Source of the DNA: Pseudoflavonifractor sp. Marseille-P3106
Lineage (GTDB): Bacteria > Bacillota > Clostridia > Oscillospirales > Oscillospiraceae
Reading direction: 5' to 3'
Length of the DNA stretch: 64,000 nt
Assembly (NCBI GenBank): GCA_900169975.1
Contig: LT827126.1
Span: 930,001 to 994,000 of the forward strand
In this document: in pieces, positions 26,908 through 35,643 of the stretch
Layout: each line of letters begins with the position of its first letter
Numbering within the stretch: position 1 is the first letter of the stretch
The notes under the pieces: model-generated
The model's input: the letters and a program-made list of their open reading frames with translations, nothing else
Database searches by the model: none
Told to the model about the DNA's origin: nothing
Program-made: the position numbers and the translations under genes

Positions 26908-27597
26908 TTACATTAAGTAGATATTTTCACGATCAAAGCAAATTTGATCTGTGTGATTAAAAATCCGTATGACATCTTCCAGCCGGTCAACAAAGACGCC
27001 CGTTTGGGGGTTGCTGATTTCAGCAAACTCTTTGATGGACTGGTCCTGCATACTATGAGCGCTTTTTTCCATACGTGAACCCTGATCGACCAAGAATTCG
27101 TCCACTGATCCCTCTTTAATGCCAGGAATATTGCCAATCAATGTGCCCACCGCTTTGCCTGCAGTGCCAATACCAGCCAGAAAATTTTTCTCTATTGATG
27201 AGCTACTTAGGTTTTCCAGGTATACAGAGCACTTGGCAAAGAGGTCTCGGTAGGCCTCGGACATCTGACGGATCTCATCTTTGATGCCAGAGACATATTC
27301 CTCGTTGAAGTTACCGCCCAGCATAACCTCCATTAAAGAGGACATGGAGAACGTGTAGAGAGAAAGCCGGTAGTACTTGAACTTCTTCAGTAAATCTTGT
27401 AGTGCAGATTTTACCTGCGCATGGGCAACAATCAGCTTTTTCCCTCTCACAATATCGTTGACCTTTTTCTCATAGCTCAGCATGTTCTTTCGTGCTGTGC
27501 GCTGGATATCCAGAACCATCTTGTGATTACTGGCGACAAAATGTTCATTATCCCAGTTCAGTTTGTACTTGGATGCTATGCTGAAAATGGTTTCCAC
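26908..27597 (-). CDS. hypothetical protein in the methyltransferase cassette
   Basis: 229 aa, unrecognised. Mostly helical and charged. A Gly-rich stretch IGTAGKAVGTLIGNIPG near residues 143-160 could insert in a membrane or form a hinge. It follows the truncated ParB-like gene by 8 bp in an AT-rich minus-strand series with a cytosine methyltransferase, so a restriction or defence partner is possible but unproven. Confidence 0.5.
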   Translation of the reverse strand: METIFSIASKYKLNWDNEHFVASNHKMVLDIQRTARKNMLSYEKKVNDIVRGKKLIVAHAQVKSALQDLLKKFKYYRLSLYTFSMSSLMEVMLGGNFNEEYVSGIKDEIRQMSEAYRDLFAKCSVYLENLSSSSIEKNFLAGIGTAGKAVGTLIGNIPGIKEGSVDEFLVDQGSRMEKSAHSMQDQSIKEFAEISNPQTGVFVDRLEDVIRIFNHTDQICFDRENIYLM

Positions 27598-27605
27598 ATC
27601 TGCTT

Positions 27606-27824
27606 CTATTTCAGATTCTTTTTCGATTTCCAGAAAAGATAAGATAGCACATCAGAACCGATTCTACCGTTGTACTTATTGTAGATAAGGAAATCCAAAG
27701 GGATACGCCATACTATTTCTGTTCGTGTAGTTCCTTTATAGCGCAGGGGGATACCGGTCATTGCTTGGTTTAGTTGATTGCATTTGAGTTCATCTAACTT
27801 GGCTTTTCTTGTAGCGGCATCCAT
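27606..27824 (-). CDS. short ParB-like N-terminal fragment
   Basis: 72 aa from ATG 27824 (GGAGGG 8 nt upstream). The segment GIPLRYKGTTRTEIVWRIPL, then YNKYNGRIGSDVLSY, resembles the N-terminus of longer ParB-like nuclease/DGQHR-type proteins. The sequence then ends abruptly with FWKSKKNLK and a stop, so it is probably the remnant of an internally deleted gene. Not a firm family call. Confidence 0.45.
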   Translation of the reverse strand: MDAATRKAKLDELKCNQLNQAMTGIPLRYKGTTRTEIVWRIPLDFLIYNKYNGRIGSDVLSYLFWKSKKNLK

Positions 27825-27840
27825 TATTTCGACCCTCCAT

Positions 27841-28908
27841 TTACGCAAAAAGATTTGAGAGTAAATAGTATCCAATCGCAATTGCTAAAGGCAAGCTGTG
27901 TGGTTCTTGATCAATTATAATCAGTTCCCTCTGGGAATCTTCAGGAAGGAGATTTTTGATAAACGCCTTGGTTGATTCCAATATCTCATAGGGGCCAGTC
28001 CATGGTGTCTTATTTCTTTCTTTTGTCGTCATACAATATACTGACTGGAATGTATCAGCATCAGGGATTGTTTTGCGTTTTTCCTCCAAGAATCTCTGCA
28101 TATTTGAGCGATATTTTTCTGGAATACAACAGATAGGCAGAATAGGACAGTACATTTTTGCTTTATCTTTGCCTTGACTAAAATGGATTTCTACATCCCA
28201 CTTAAATCTTTGATTATCGAAATCAGAATGATAATTCGTTAGTTCCACACGATATGCATAATTGATATCTATTACCGGTGCATTGTTTTCACTCAGAGGA
28301 TCACCTAACGAATCAAGGACCATTTGTAAAGTGACTAAATTATTATCATCATTTGTTGCAATAGGCTTTGGAAATTCACCGCATAGATACCTTTCTCTGT
28401 TAGTGGGTGCGCCGAAATATTTCGCATTGTACTTACCGGAAGCACCATCTTGAGTTCTTAATACAAAATCTCCATTTAATCCGAGATCGGCTGCAGAATA
28501 CTCTTCCTTTATATAGTCACGAACTGCAGGTACATTTTCAAGTACCCAATAACGAAGAACAGAACCTTGCTTAAATTTTTTGCGAGCAATGATTTTGAGA
28601 TATGCTTCAATCAACTGAATACCAATAGATTTATCTGCATTTCCAGATTTATTGGAGTGTGAAAATGACTGACAAGGAGGGGAACCAATTATTACTTCCG
28701 AATCAGGCACTAATGCCTCAAACTCATCATCAGGTAGTTGGGATATACGAATAACATCATCTTGTACGACTTTTACACCGGGTTTATTTCCTAAATAAGT
28801 TTTTACGGCTGGAGTCCATCTATCAACGGCAAAAACAATATCAAATCCCGCTTGGCGGAACCCTTCAGAAAAACCTCCACCGCCGCAAAAAAAGTCAGCT
28901 ACCCGCAT
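27841..28908 (-). CDS. DNA (cytosine-5)-methyltransferase
   Basis: 355 aa. SAM motif I DFFCGGGGFSEGF (5-17), catalytic loop GSPPCQSFS with Cys79, motif VI ENVP, motif VIII FGAPTNRERY, and a short C-terminal motif X-like PLAIAIGYYL. Methylates C5 of cytosine in an unknown site. No clear cognate endonuclease is adjacent. AT-rich relative to its surroundings. Confidence 0.92.
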   Translation of the reverse strand: MRVADFFCGGGGFSEGFRQAGFDIVFAVDRWTPAVKTYLGNKPGVKVVQDDVIRISQLPDDEFEALVPDSEVIIGSPPCQSFSHSNKSGNADKSIGIQLIEAYLKIIARKKFKQGSVLRYWVLENVPAVRDYIKEEYSAADLGLNGDFVLRTQDGASGKYNAKYFGAPTNRERYLCGEFPKPIATNDDNNLVTLQMVLDSLGDPLSENNAPVIDINYAYRVELTNYHSDFDNQRFKWDVEIHFSQGKDKAKMYCPILPICCIPEKYRSNMQRFLEEKRKTIPDADTFQSVYCMTTKERNKTPWTGPYEILESTKAFIKNLLPEDSQRELIIIDQEPHSLPLAIAIGYYLLSNLFA

Positions 28909-29003
28909 AATGTCGTTTCCTCATTTCTTAGGTGATTGTTTGCTATATGATATTCAACCATATTATTTGTACTATAAATAGGACTATCTTCGCTTACATC
29001 TGC

Positions 29004-29034
29004 AAAAAAGTGCTCTGCCACTTGGCAGAGCACT
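29004..29034 (-). terminator. hairpin terminator in the 28909-29267 gap
   Basis: Minus-strand AGTGCTCTGCC-aagt-GGCAGAGCACT then TTTTT. No minus-strand gene lies directly upstream, so it may be a remnant of a lost gene. Nothing else is seen in this 359-bp gap. Confidence 0.6.
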
Positions 29035-29267
29035 CGGTTCGTCACAACCAGACCGCCAAGGGCCTTTTCCAACACCTGACAGCGTTGTATCTAATGATAG
29101 CATATTCGACAAGATGGTGCAAGGAAAGGATTCGCCTTATGGGTCTGAACTATTATAAAAACATCATACCGTCATTTCTTTGATTTGTTGCGGTACACAT
29201 CATATTACTGTACAATAAACCTAATAGAACGATACTTTGGGGGCCAATAATCAAATGCGGAAGGTAG

Positions 29268-29954
29268 GTGGTTCGGGATATGCAAACTATCATAATAAAC
29301 GGAAAAACCATAAATATTTTCTTGGCCCTTAAACCAGGAACTCCGATTATCTATCTCAACACCTTCTCCAACGAAGGACAGAAGGTATACGAGGCCGCGC
29401 AGACTGCCGGCTGCCCACCGTTCACGCTGGTGGCCATCAGTGATCTGAGCTGGAACCATGACATGGTGCCCTGGGACAGTCCGCCTGCTTTCAAAAATGC
29501 TGAGCCCTGCACTGGTGGTGCGGACGACTATCTGCGGCTCCTGGCCGAGGAGATCATCCCAACGGCAGAGAGGGAGATTACTGGCGTGCCGTCCTGGTGT
29601 GGGATTGCCGGGTACTCTCTGGCCGGGCTGTTTGCGTTGTATGCTATCTACCGGACGGATCTCTTTTCACGGGTTGGTAGCATATCCGGTTCTCTCTGGT
29701 TTCCCGGAATAAAGGAGTACATTTTCTCCCATGAGCCAAAGCGTTTGCCGGACTACATGTACTTTTCTCTGGGTGACAAGGAGAATAAAACCCGAAACCC
29801 ACTTCTGAGAAATGTCAGGCAGAACACGGAAGAGATTCAGTCCTTCTATCAGGCCAAGGGAATTGACACAGTGTTCCAGCTGAATCCAGGTAATCACTAC
29901 AATCATGCTGTGGAGCGCACAGCTGCAGGCCTTTGTTGGCTCCTGAGCAGGTGA
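29268..29954 (+). CDS. putative esterase (alpha/beta hydrolase, Fes/IroE-like)
   Basis: 228 aa from a GTG at 29268; an alternative ATG at 29280 behind AGGTGG is equally possible. The nucleophile elbow is IAGYSLAGLFALY (Ser about 118) with the Fes-like continuation RVGSISGSLWFPG. The catalytic His is in NPGNHYNH. Cytoplasmic, substrate unknown. More GC-rich than the methyltransferase genes with which it shares the repeat-bounded cassette. Confidence 0.75.
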   Translation: MVRDMQTIIINGKTINIFLALKPGTPIIYLNTFSNEGQKVYEAAQTAGCPPFTLVAISDLSWNHDMVPWDSPPAFKNAEPCTGGADDYLRLLAEEIIPTAEREITGVPSWCGIAGYSLAGLFALYAIYRTDLFSRVGSISGSLWFPGIKEYIFSHEPKRLPDYMYFSLGDKENKTRNPLLRNVRQNTEEIQSFYQAKGIDTVFQLNPGNHYNHAVERTAAGLCWLLSR

Positions 29955-29979
29955 GTTAGTCCCTCCTCCCGCCAGGCTT

Positions 29980-29996
29980 TATTCTTTGTATAGGCG
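29980..29996 (+). repeat. 17-bp direct repeat, right border of the methyltransferase cassette
   Basis: Exact copy of 26873-26889, directly after the esterase gene. Confidence 0.7.
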
Positions 29997-30140
29997 TGTT
30001 AAAAACTGATACGCCTGAGAGTCAGAAATGACTTGCTTTCAGGCTTTGCCAGAGGTACAATACCCCAAACCCGAACAGCGAAAAGAGCCCTTCTGAACAG
30101 GCGGCGGCAGCGGATGCCGTGCCTGGTCAAGAAGGGCTCT

Positions 30141-30161
30141 TTGACCACATGTTTGACCACA
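30141..30161 (+). repeat. tandem TTGACCACA repeats near the tRNA-Pro remnant
   Basis: Same motif and spacing as 13310-13330, with CTGGTCAA 11 bp upstream in both places. Candidate integrase arm sites or a lost integrase 3' end. Confidence 0.4.
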
Positions 30162-30275
30162 GACAGCGCCGGAGCACTCGGAAACAGTGGAATTAAGAGC
30201 GGCAAAGAGTGAGTGGAATGGAGCGGAAATAGTTAAAAACCATTAGAAAGTACCAGAAAAAATTTAGTTCAACCG

Positions 30276-30320
30276 TTTGGGAGCAGGATGCCGCAGGTTC
30301 AAATCCTGTCACTCCGACCA
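30276..30320 (+). tRNA. tRNA-Pro 3' fragment (TGG), attachment-site remnant
   Basis: Anticodon loop TTTGGGA, stem GCAGG, T arm GCAGG-TTCAAAT-CCTGT, acceptor strand CACTCCGA and CCA. No 5' half precedes it: the base before the loop is AACCG, not CCTGC. The arms differ from the intact tRNA-Pro at 13348, so it derives from a second tRNA-Pro gene cut at the anticodon loop. Confidence 0.85.
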
Positions 30321-30377
30321 TGCGGAGTATCATTAAAGGATCTGAAAAGGTCTGCTGATGATACTCCGCATTTTTTA
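30320..30377 (+). terminator. terminator of the truncated tRNA-Pro
   Basis: ATGCGGAGTATCAT / ATGATACTCCGCAT with a 24-nt loop and TTTTTT. It also faces the recombinase stop at 30387. Confidence 0.8.
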
Positions 30378-30386
30378 TTTCCAAGT

Positions 30387-31841
30387 TTATATAGCGATCT
30401 GTGTGGGGGCGTAGCTTAATGCTACGCCTTTTCTCGTTTCCATTAAGATGTCTCTCTCGGGGATCTTCCGGCGATCCGGCACCTCAAAGGCACCGATGCA
30501 GTTGTAGTGGATCGTCACCCGCTGATTGGTAATACCGTCCTCCTTGACCGCCGGATAAACCTCGATGTACTGAATAAGCTCGGCAACCATGCGTTTGGTG
30601 ATGGTGGTGGCGTCGGTATAGCGCCGCACCGTTTCCAGAAAGGTGTCCACATCCATCCGCTTATCTTCCAGCTTCTTCAGCTCCAGTCGCAGCGCCTTGA
30701 TCCGCCCGGCGTTCTCGCCCTGTTCCTGCTCATACCGCTTGGACATTTTGGCGAACCGGGCATCATCGATCTTGCCGGACACATTGTCCTCGTAAAGCCG
30801 CTCAAAGAGCATATCCAGCTCCCTATCCCGGGCCAGCAGCCCATCCAGCTCCCGCTTCTTGCGTACCCGGTCATTTTCCGCCACCTTTGCCGAGCGGCCC
30901 ACCATCGCCTTGATAAAGTCGTTTTCGTACTCATTGGCGAAACAGGCCAGCCGGTGTACCTCATAGAGCACGACCTGCTCCAAGAAGTCCAGCCGGATAT
31001 AGTGGGTAGACGAGCATTTACGGAGCCCGGAATTGTGGTTGTTGCAACTAAAGAACTTGATGTCGTGGTTGCCCTGGTTGAAGTGGAAAGTCAGATTGCC
31101 GCCGCACTCCGGGCATTTCAGATAACCGCAAAAGGCACTGGACTCCTTTGTTACGGTAGGCCGCCTGCGCCGGGTGGTTTGTAGGCTTTGCACCTTTTCC
31201 CAAGTCACACGGTCAATGATGGGCTCATGGACATTGAGGAAGATGGCCCGGTTCTCTTCCGGGTTTTCAATCCGGCGCTTCATCTTGTAGGACTTAGAAT
31301 AGGTCTTGAAGTTAATCACATCGCCGCAGTATTCCTGCAAGGTGAGGATCTTCTTGACGGTGGTGTGGTTCCACTTGGTAGGCTCCAGCGTGCTTTTGGA
31401 GCCGCCCTTGCTGATCCCCTTGCTGGTTCGATAGGCCGAGGGGTTCAGCGCCCCCATCGTCCCCATCGCCGTGGCAATCTGTAAGGGGCCGTTGCCCTCC
31501 AAGGCCAGACGGTAGATGCAGCGCACCACCTCGGCAGCCTCCGGGTCAATGACCCAAAACCGTGGATCGTCCGGGTTCTTCATGTAGCCATAGGGCGGCG
31601 GTGAAAGCGGAATCCCAGCGTTGCCTTTCATCTTATTGACGATCCGGCGCTTCTTAGAAATGTCCTTGGCGTAGTACTCATTCATAATGTTTTTGAACGG
31701 GGTGAAATCATCCTCGCCCTCGTCGCTGTCCACGCCATCGGAAACGGCCACAAGCCGCACATCATGGAGCGGGAAAAACTCCTCGGTGAGCTTGCCCACC
31801 TCAATGTAGTTCCGACCCAGCCGGGAAAGGTCTTCTTGTGT
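30387..31841 (-). pseudogene. 5'-truncated large serine recombinase
   Basis: Family similarity starts abruptly at EDLSRLGRNYIEVGK, late in the catalytic domain. The first 70 or so residues with the catalytic serine are missing. An open frame extends to 31895, but those residues come from DNA next to a terminator. The recombinase domain, zinc ribbon (CPECGG ... C ... C) and coiled coil to the C-terminus are intact. Probably interrupted by the element that starts near 31850. Confidence 0.8.
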
Positions 31842-31873
31842 CAAGTAGGGACTAAAAAAATTTTGAGAATTTA

Positions 31874-31913
31874 CAAGCCGTTCATAGGTGGACAACCACC
31901 CGTGAACGGCTTG
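31874..31913. terminator. terminator at the left end of the large integrative element
   Basis: CAAGCCGTTCA / TGAACGGCTTG hairpin enclosing a smaller ACCAC-containing loop. On the minus strand it follows the recombinase operon and precedes an AT-rich tract. Confidence 0.65.
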
Positions 31914-31921
31914 CGTTTTCT

Positions 31922-32317
31922 CTATGCTCTTTTGCCGTTCTTTGCGCGGCGATTCTTGTATGCCGCTTCAAATGCCTCCATCATCGGAGTGACCGGAAGC
32001 TCGTTGTCAGGCTTGGACAGATACTCAAACCGGATGCCATTCTCCTTGAACTTTCGCTCAAACCTCATGAAAGAGGAAGCGTCCCGGCTGATCCGCGAGG
32101 TGTCGCGGGCGAGGATCGTGCCGATGCCTTGACATTTGGCTTCGTTCAGCAGGAAGTTCATGATACCTTCCGTATGGACGCCGGAGATGCCGTCTGCCGC
32201 CACAGCAGCAGCCACCTCATAGCCTTTGTCCTTCGCATAGCGTTCCAGCTCTTCCCGCTGGTTTGCTGCCGCAAGCTGATCCGCACAGGCAACGCGGATA
32301 TAAAGAAATACTTTCAT
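31922..32317 (-). CDS. small serine-recombinase paralogue lacking the catalytic serine
   Basis: 131 aa, only the resolvase catalytic fold (GIGTILARDTSRISRDASSFM, FEYLSKPDNELP). The conserved Tyr-x-Arg-x-Ser reads YIRVACADQ, with Ala10 at the nucleophile position, so it should not cut DNA. No DNA-binding domain. Its ATG overlaps the stop of the 535-aa recombinase (ATGA). Possibly a dimerising regulator of the large recombinases. Confidence 0.78.
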   Translation of the reverse strand: MKVFLYIRVACADQLAAANQREELERYAKDKGYEVAAAVAADGISGVHTEGIMNFLLNEAKCQGIGTILARDTSRISRDASSFMRFERKFKENGIRFEYLSKPDNELPVTPMMEAFEAAYKNRRAKNGKRA

Positions 32318-33921
32318 TTGGCTTCTCCTTCTAATGTAGTGAGGAAGTCCTTGAACTTCCAGACGATTTCTATGTTGTCGAGATCGTAAATGTAGACCGC
32401 AGAAATGAATGCGTGGGTCAGCTCATAGGTCAGAGCTTTGCAGTCGGCGTACTGATCGCAGACAGCATCCAGCTTTTCATCCGAACAGGAGGTCTCGGAG
32501 TCAAGCTCCTTCATCCGTTCGTGACTGCGCTGGATTGCTTCATCGTTTTCAGCAATTTTCGTGTCCGTTGCCGCCTTTTGCTGAATGTACGCTTCCTTCG
32601 TGATACTTCCGGCTGCGTACTTTTCGTAGAGCCTCAGCTTGGACGCCTTGTGCTGCTCGTTCTGCTTTTGAAGAATCCGGATTTTATCAGCGCATTCCTT
32701 GATGGCAGATTTCCGTAGATCACCGACCTCTCGATTTTGGACTGATTCCTTCTGTGCCAAAGCAAGAAACTGAGTAAGAGCATGGAAGACAACCTTCTCA
32801 ATATCCATTTCCGGAAAGCTCCTGCCAACCGGACAGTCTGTGTTTCCGATGTTGACCGAGTGAATGCACTGGAAGTATCGAATGCCAGCCTTGTTCTTTC
32901 GGCGTGTCATAGCACGTTTACAGTTACCGCAGCGGACGAGTCCCTTGAGCGGATAGTCATGCTGCTTGCGCGTGGGATTCCGTCCTCCGCCTCGAATGAC
33001 CTTCTGAGCAAGCTCAAAGTCTTCCTTGCTGATAATAGCTTCATGCGTTCCTTCTACGATAATCGGCTCATTGACAACACGCTTTTTTGAGCCGACACCG
33101 CAGGACTTCATTTTGCGGCTGACCAGTGTTCCGGTGTAAACAAGGTTTTTGAGGATGTTATAGACCATCACGGTTTCCCAACTGATTTTCTCGCTCATGT
33201 TACTGAACTTCTTCTTGTCGGGATGCTTGCTCTTGAAGTATTGCCCCGGCGTCGGGATGCCGTCATCATTCAGGCTGCGGGCGATCTGAGAGGTGTTGCT
33301 GCCTTCCAGCGCCTCGCGGAAAATACGACGGATCACATCAGCCGCCTCCGGGTCTACGGCAAGCTTGTTCCGAATGGTGGGATGCAGGACGTAGCCGTAT
33401 GGGGCGTAGCCACCGACATACTTGCCCTGCTTCATCATCTGGATTTTTGCCGATGTGGTCTTTACGGAAAGGTCTTTGCTGTATGCGGCGTAGATGATGT
33501 TGCGCATAACCACTTCCAGACCGCCCGTTGTGCCTTTGTAATCGTCACTGTCATAGCCGTCGTTGATGGAAATAAAGCGGACGCCCATGAATGGAAAAGT
33601 GCATTCCAGATAGTTTCCCGTTTCAATGTAGTCACGAGAAAAGCGGGAAAAGTCTTTGACGCAGATCAGGTTAATCTCGCCGCGCTTGACCTTCTCCATC
33701 ATCTGCGTGAACTGAGGACGGTGAAAGTTCGTGCCGGTATAACCGTCATCCGCAAACTCAGACCGCTGACAGCGAGACAGCTCCGGATGATTGTCAAGAA
33801 AGCGGTTGATGAGCATACGCTGGTTGCCGATGCTGTCACTTTCCGCCTTGCTGCCATAGCCGGTATCTTCATCAGCCATTGAGAGGCGGATGTAGATGCC
33901 GATGTTGTATTCCTTGCTCAT
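32314..33921 (-). CDS. large serine recombinase (third of operon)
   Basis: 535 aa. Catalytic YIRLSMADED (Ser14), then DDGYTGTNFHRP and CVKDFSRFSRDYIETG; the recombinase domain has YGYVLHP; zinc ribbon LVRCGNCKRAM with paired Cys; C-terminal coiled coil. The start abuts the previous stop (TAAATG). Expected to integrate and excise the element with its two tandem relatives. Confidence 0.92.
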   Translation of the reverse strand: MSKEYNIGIYIRLSMADEDTGYGSKAESDSIGNQRMLINRFLDNHPELSRCQRSEFADDGYTGTNFHRPQFTQMMEKVKRGEINLICVKDFSRFSRDYIETGNYLECTFPFMGVRFISINDGYDSDDYKGTTGGLEVVMRNIIYAAYSKDLSVKTTSAKIQMMKQGKYVGGYAPYGYVLHPTIRNKLAVDPEAADVIRRIFREALEGSNTSQIARSLNDDGIPTPGQYFKSKHPDKKKFSNMSEKISWETVMVYNILKNLVYTGTLVSRKMKSCGVGSKKRVVNEPIIVEGTHEAIISKEDFELAQKVIRGGGRNPTRKQHDYPLKGLVRCGNCKRAMTRRKNKAGIRYFQCIHSVNIGNTDCPVGRSFPEMDIEKVVFHALTQFLALAQKESVQNREVGDLRKSAIKECADKIRILQKQNEQHKASKLRLYEKYAAGSITKEAYIQQKAATDTKIAENDEAIQRSHERMKELDSETSCSDEKLDAVCDQYADCKALTYELTHAFISAVYIYDLDNIEIVWKFKDFLTTLEGEAK

Positions 33922-35628
33922 TTACATCGCCTCCTGTACTTCCTTGATACTCTGAACGGTCAGAGCATAAATATCGCCGTATTTCATGACCAGCTCGATT
34001 GAGCCGTCCTCATGGACTTTCACAAGCTCTACGGACTCGTCAACCAACTCCTGAGAGAGCTTTTCTGCACCGCTGACGGATTTCATCAGCGTGAGCCACT
34101 TGTTGTCCTCGGACATTGCCTCGGCAAACTTCACCTTCCGCTGAACCGCTTCATCCAACCGCCGGGAAAGATCGGCATACTGCTCATCGTAGGCTTTCTT
34201 GGCAAAGGCGTATTCCTCTTCATCGAGAATGCCTTCCGTGAAGTCCTCATAGAGACGGGTGCGCTTCTTGGAAATACCGCTGAGTTTCAGATTCAGGCTT
34301 GTAATGAGCGCATTTTGCTGATCGCGGATGCTGCGTTCGCCTTCACTGTTTCTCAGTTTGGCAAGCAGCTTGTCGTAATTGAGAGCCGCCTTGACTTGAA
34401 GCTGGATCGCCGCAAGCACATCGGCTTCGAGTTTGTCCTGCCGCGTATAGTGCGGCGTACAAAGATTGCCACGCTTGACGGATGAACTGCACTCATAGAA
34501 GGCGTACCATGCGCCGTCCTTACGCTTGTCAACGCGCTTGCGATGGAAATAGAGCTTCCTGCCGCAGTCTGCGCAGACGATTTTGTCTTCAAAGAGATTG
34601 ATCAGCGTAGCGCGGATTTCCTCCGTGCGCTCCATCTTCTCAACCCTTGTCCTTGCAGCAGCGTCGCGCAGCTCTCGTACCTTCTGGAAGTCCTCACGGG
34701 AAATGATTGCCTCATGGGTGTTGGGAAAGACGATCCATTCCTCGCGGTCGATATGCTGATTCTTGACGCCCTTGTAGATGGCATTCAGCGTCCGTCCGAG
34801 AACGGTATCTCCGACGTAATGGGGATTATCCAGAATGGTAGTCAGTGAAGACTTGTTCCAAATCTTCTTTGCCGTAGCATTGCCTGTGCGGACGCCGACC
34901 TGATACTTCTGAAACTCCGGATTGGGCGCGTTCATTGCATCAAGCCGGTCTGCAATCGCAGGAAGGGACAGTCCTTCAATTTTCCATTGGAAAATCTTCC
35001 GGACAATCGGTGCGGTTTCTTCATCGAAAACCATATTGCTGTGTTCTTCATCCCAGCGATAACCATACGGGAGATTGCGCTTCTTGAACTCTCCACTTTC
35101 CATCTGTGCTTTGAGCGCAGTAGAAACCTTGCGGGAGATGTCCTTCGAGTAAAGGGTGTTGATCATGTTTTGCAGAGGGATAATGAGGCTTTCGCCGGAG
35201 CCGTCCGTATCAAAGTTGTCGTAGTTCTCTTTGATGGCGATAAACCGAAGCCCGATCTGCGGAAAGACCCGTTCCAGATAGGTTCCAGCCTCGATGTAGT
35301 CACGCCCGAACCGGCTGAGATCACGAACTACAAGGCACTTGATCCTGCCGGTGCGGATGTCGTTCATCAGCCGGTTGAACTCCGGTCTATCAAAAACCGT
35401 TCCTGTTCGTCCGTTGTCCACATAGGTATCTATCAGATTCAGGTAGGGACGCTCTGCAATGTAGGACTTGCAAATCTCAATCTGATTTGCGATGACATCC
35501 ACCTTTTCGGACTTGCCGCTGTTTTCAACGGAAAGACGGGCATAGATGGCTGTTGAGAAGACCTCGGAAGAAACAGATTCGATAACCGGCTCTTCGACTG
35601 CAATTTGTTTTCTGCTTTTTCTTGCCAT
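33922..35628 (-). CDS. large serine recombinase (second of operon)
   Basis: 568 aa. A short N-terminal extension precedes YARLSVENSG (Ser33). VDNGRTGTVFDRP and VVRDLSRFGRDYIEAG; recombinase domain YGYRWDEEH; zinc ribbon IVCADCGRKL with CSSS; long coiled coil. Same operon, divergent from its neighbours, so the three genes are not recent duplicates. Confidence 0.92.
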   Translation of the reverse strand: MARKSRKQIAVEEPVIESVSSEVFSTAIYARLSVENSGKSEKVDVIANQIEICKSYIAERPYLNLIDTYVDNGRTGTVFDRPEFNRLMNDIRTGRIKCLVVRDLSRFGRDYIEAGTYLERVFPQIGLRFIAIKENYDNFDTDGSGESLIIPLQNMINTLYSKDISRKVSTALKAQMESGEFKKRNLPYGYRWDEEHSNMVFDEETAPIVRKIFQWKIEGLSLPAIADRLDAMNAPNPEFQKYQVGVRTGNATAKKIWNKSSLTTILDNPHYVGDTVLGRTLNAIYKGVKNQHIDREEWIVFPNTHEAIISREDFQKVRELRDAAARTRVEKMERTEEIRATLINLFEDKIVCADCGRKLYFHRKRVDKRKDGAWYAFYECSSSVKRGNLCTPHYTRQDKLEADVLAAIQLQVKAALNYDKLLAKLRNSEGERSIRDQQNALITSLNLKLSGISKKRTRLYEDFTEGILDEEEYAFAKKAYDEQYADLSRRLDEAVQRKVKFAEAMSEDNKWLTLMKSVSGAEKLSQELVDESVELVKVHEDGSIELVMKYGDIYALTVQSIKEVQEAM

Positions 35629-35643
35629 TTGCTCATCCCTCCT

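Noticed and set aside
13348-30284. a single 17-kb element bounded by tRNA-Pro repeats
   Set aside because: The two tRNA ends differ in T arm and acceptor strand, so they are not matching attL and attR of one element.
31842-31895. N-terminal extension of the truncated recombinase
   Set aside because: These codons lie in the junction next to a terminator and show no recombinase similarity.
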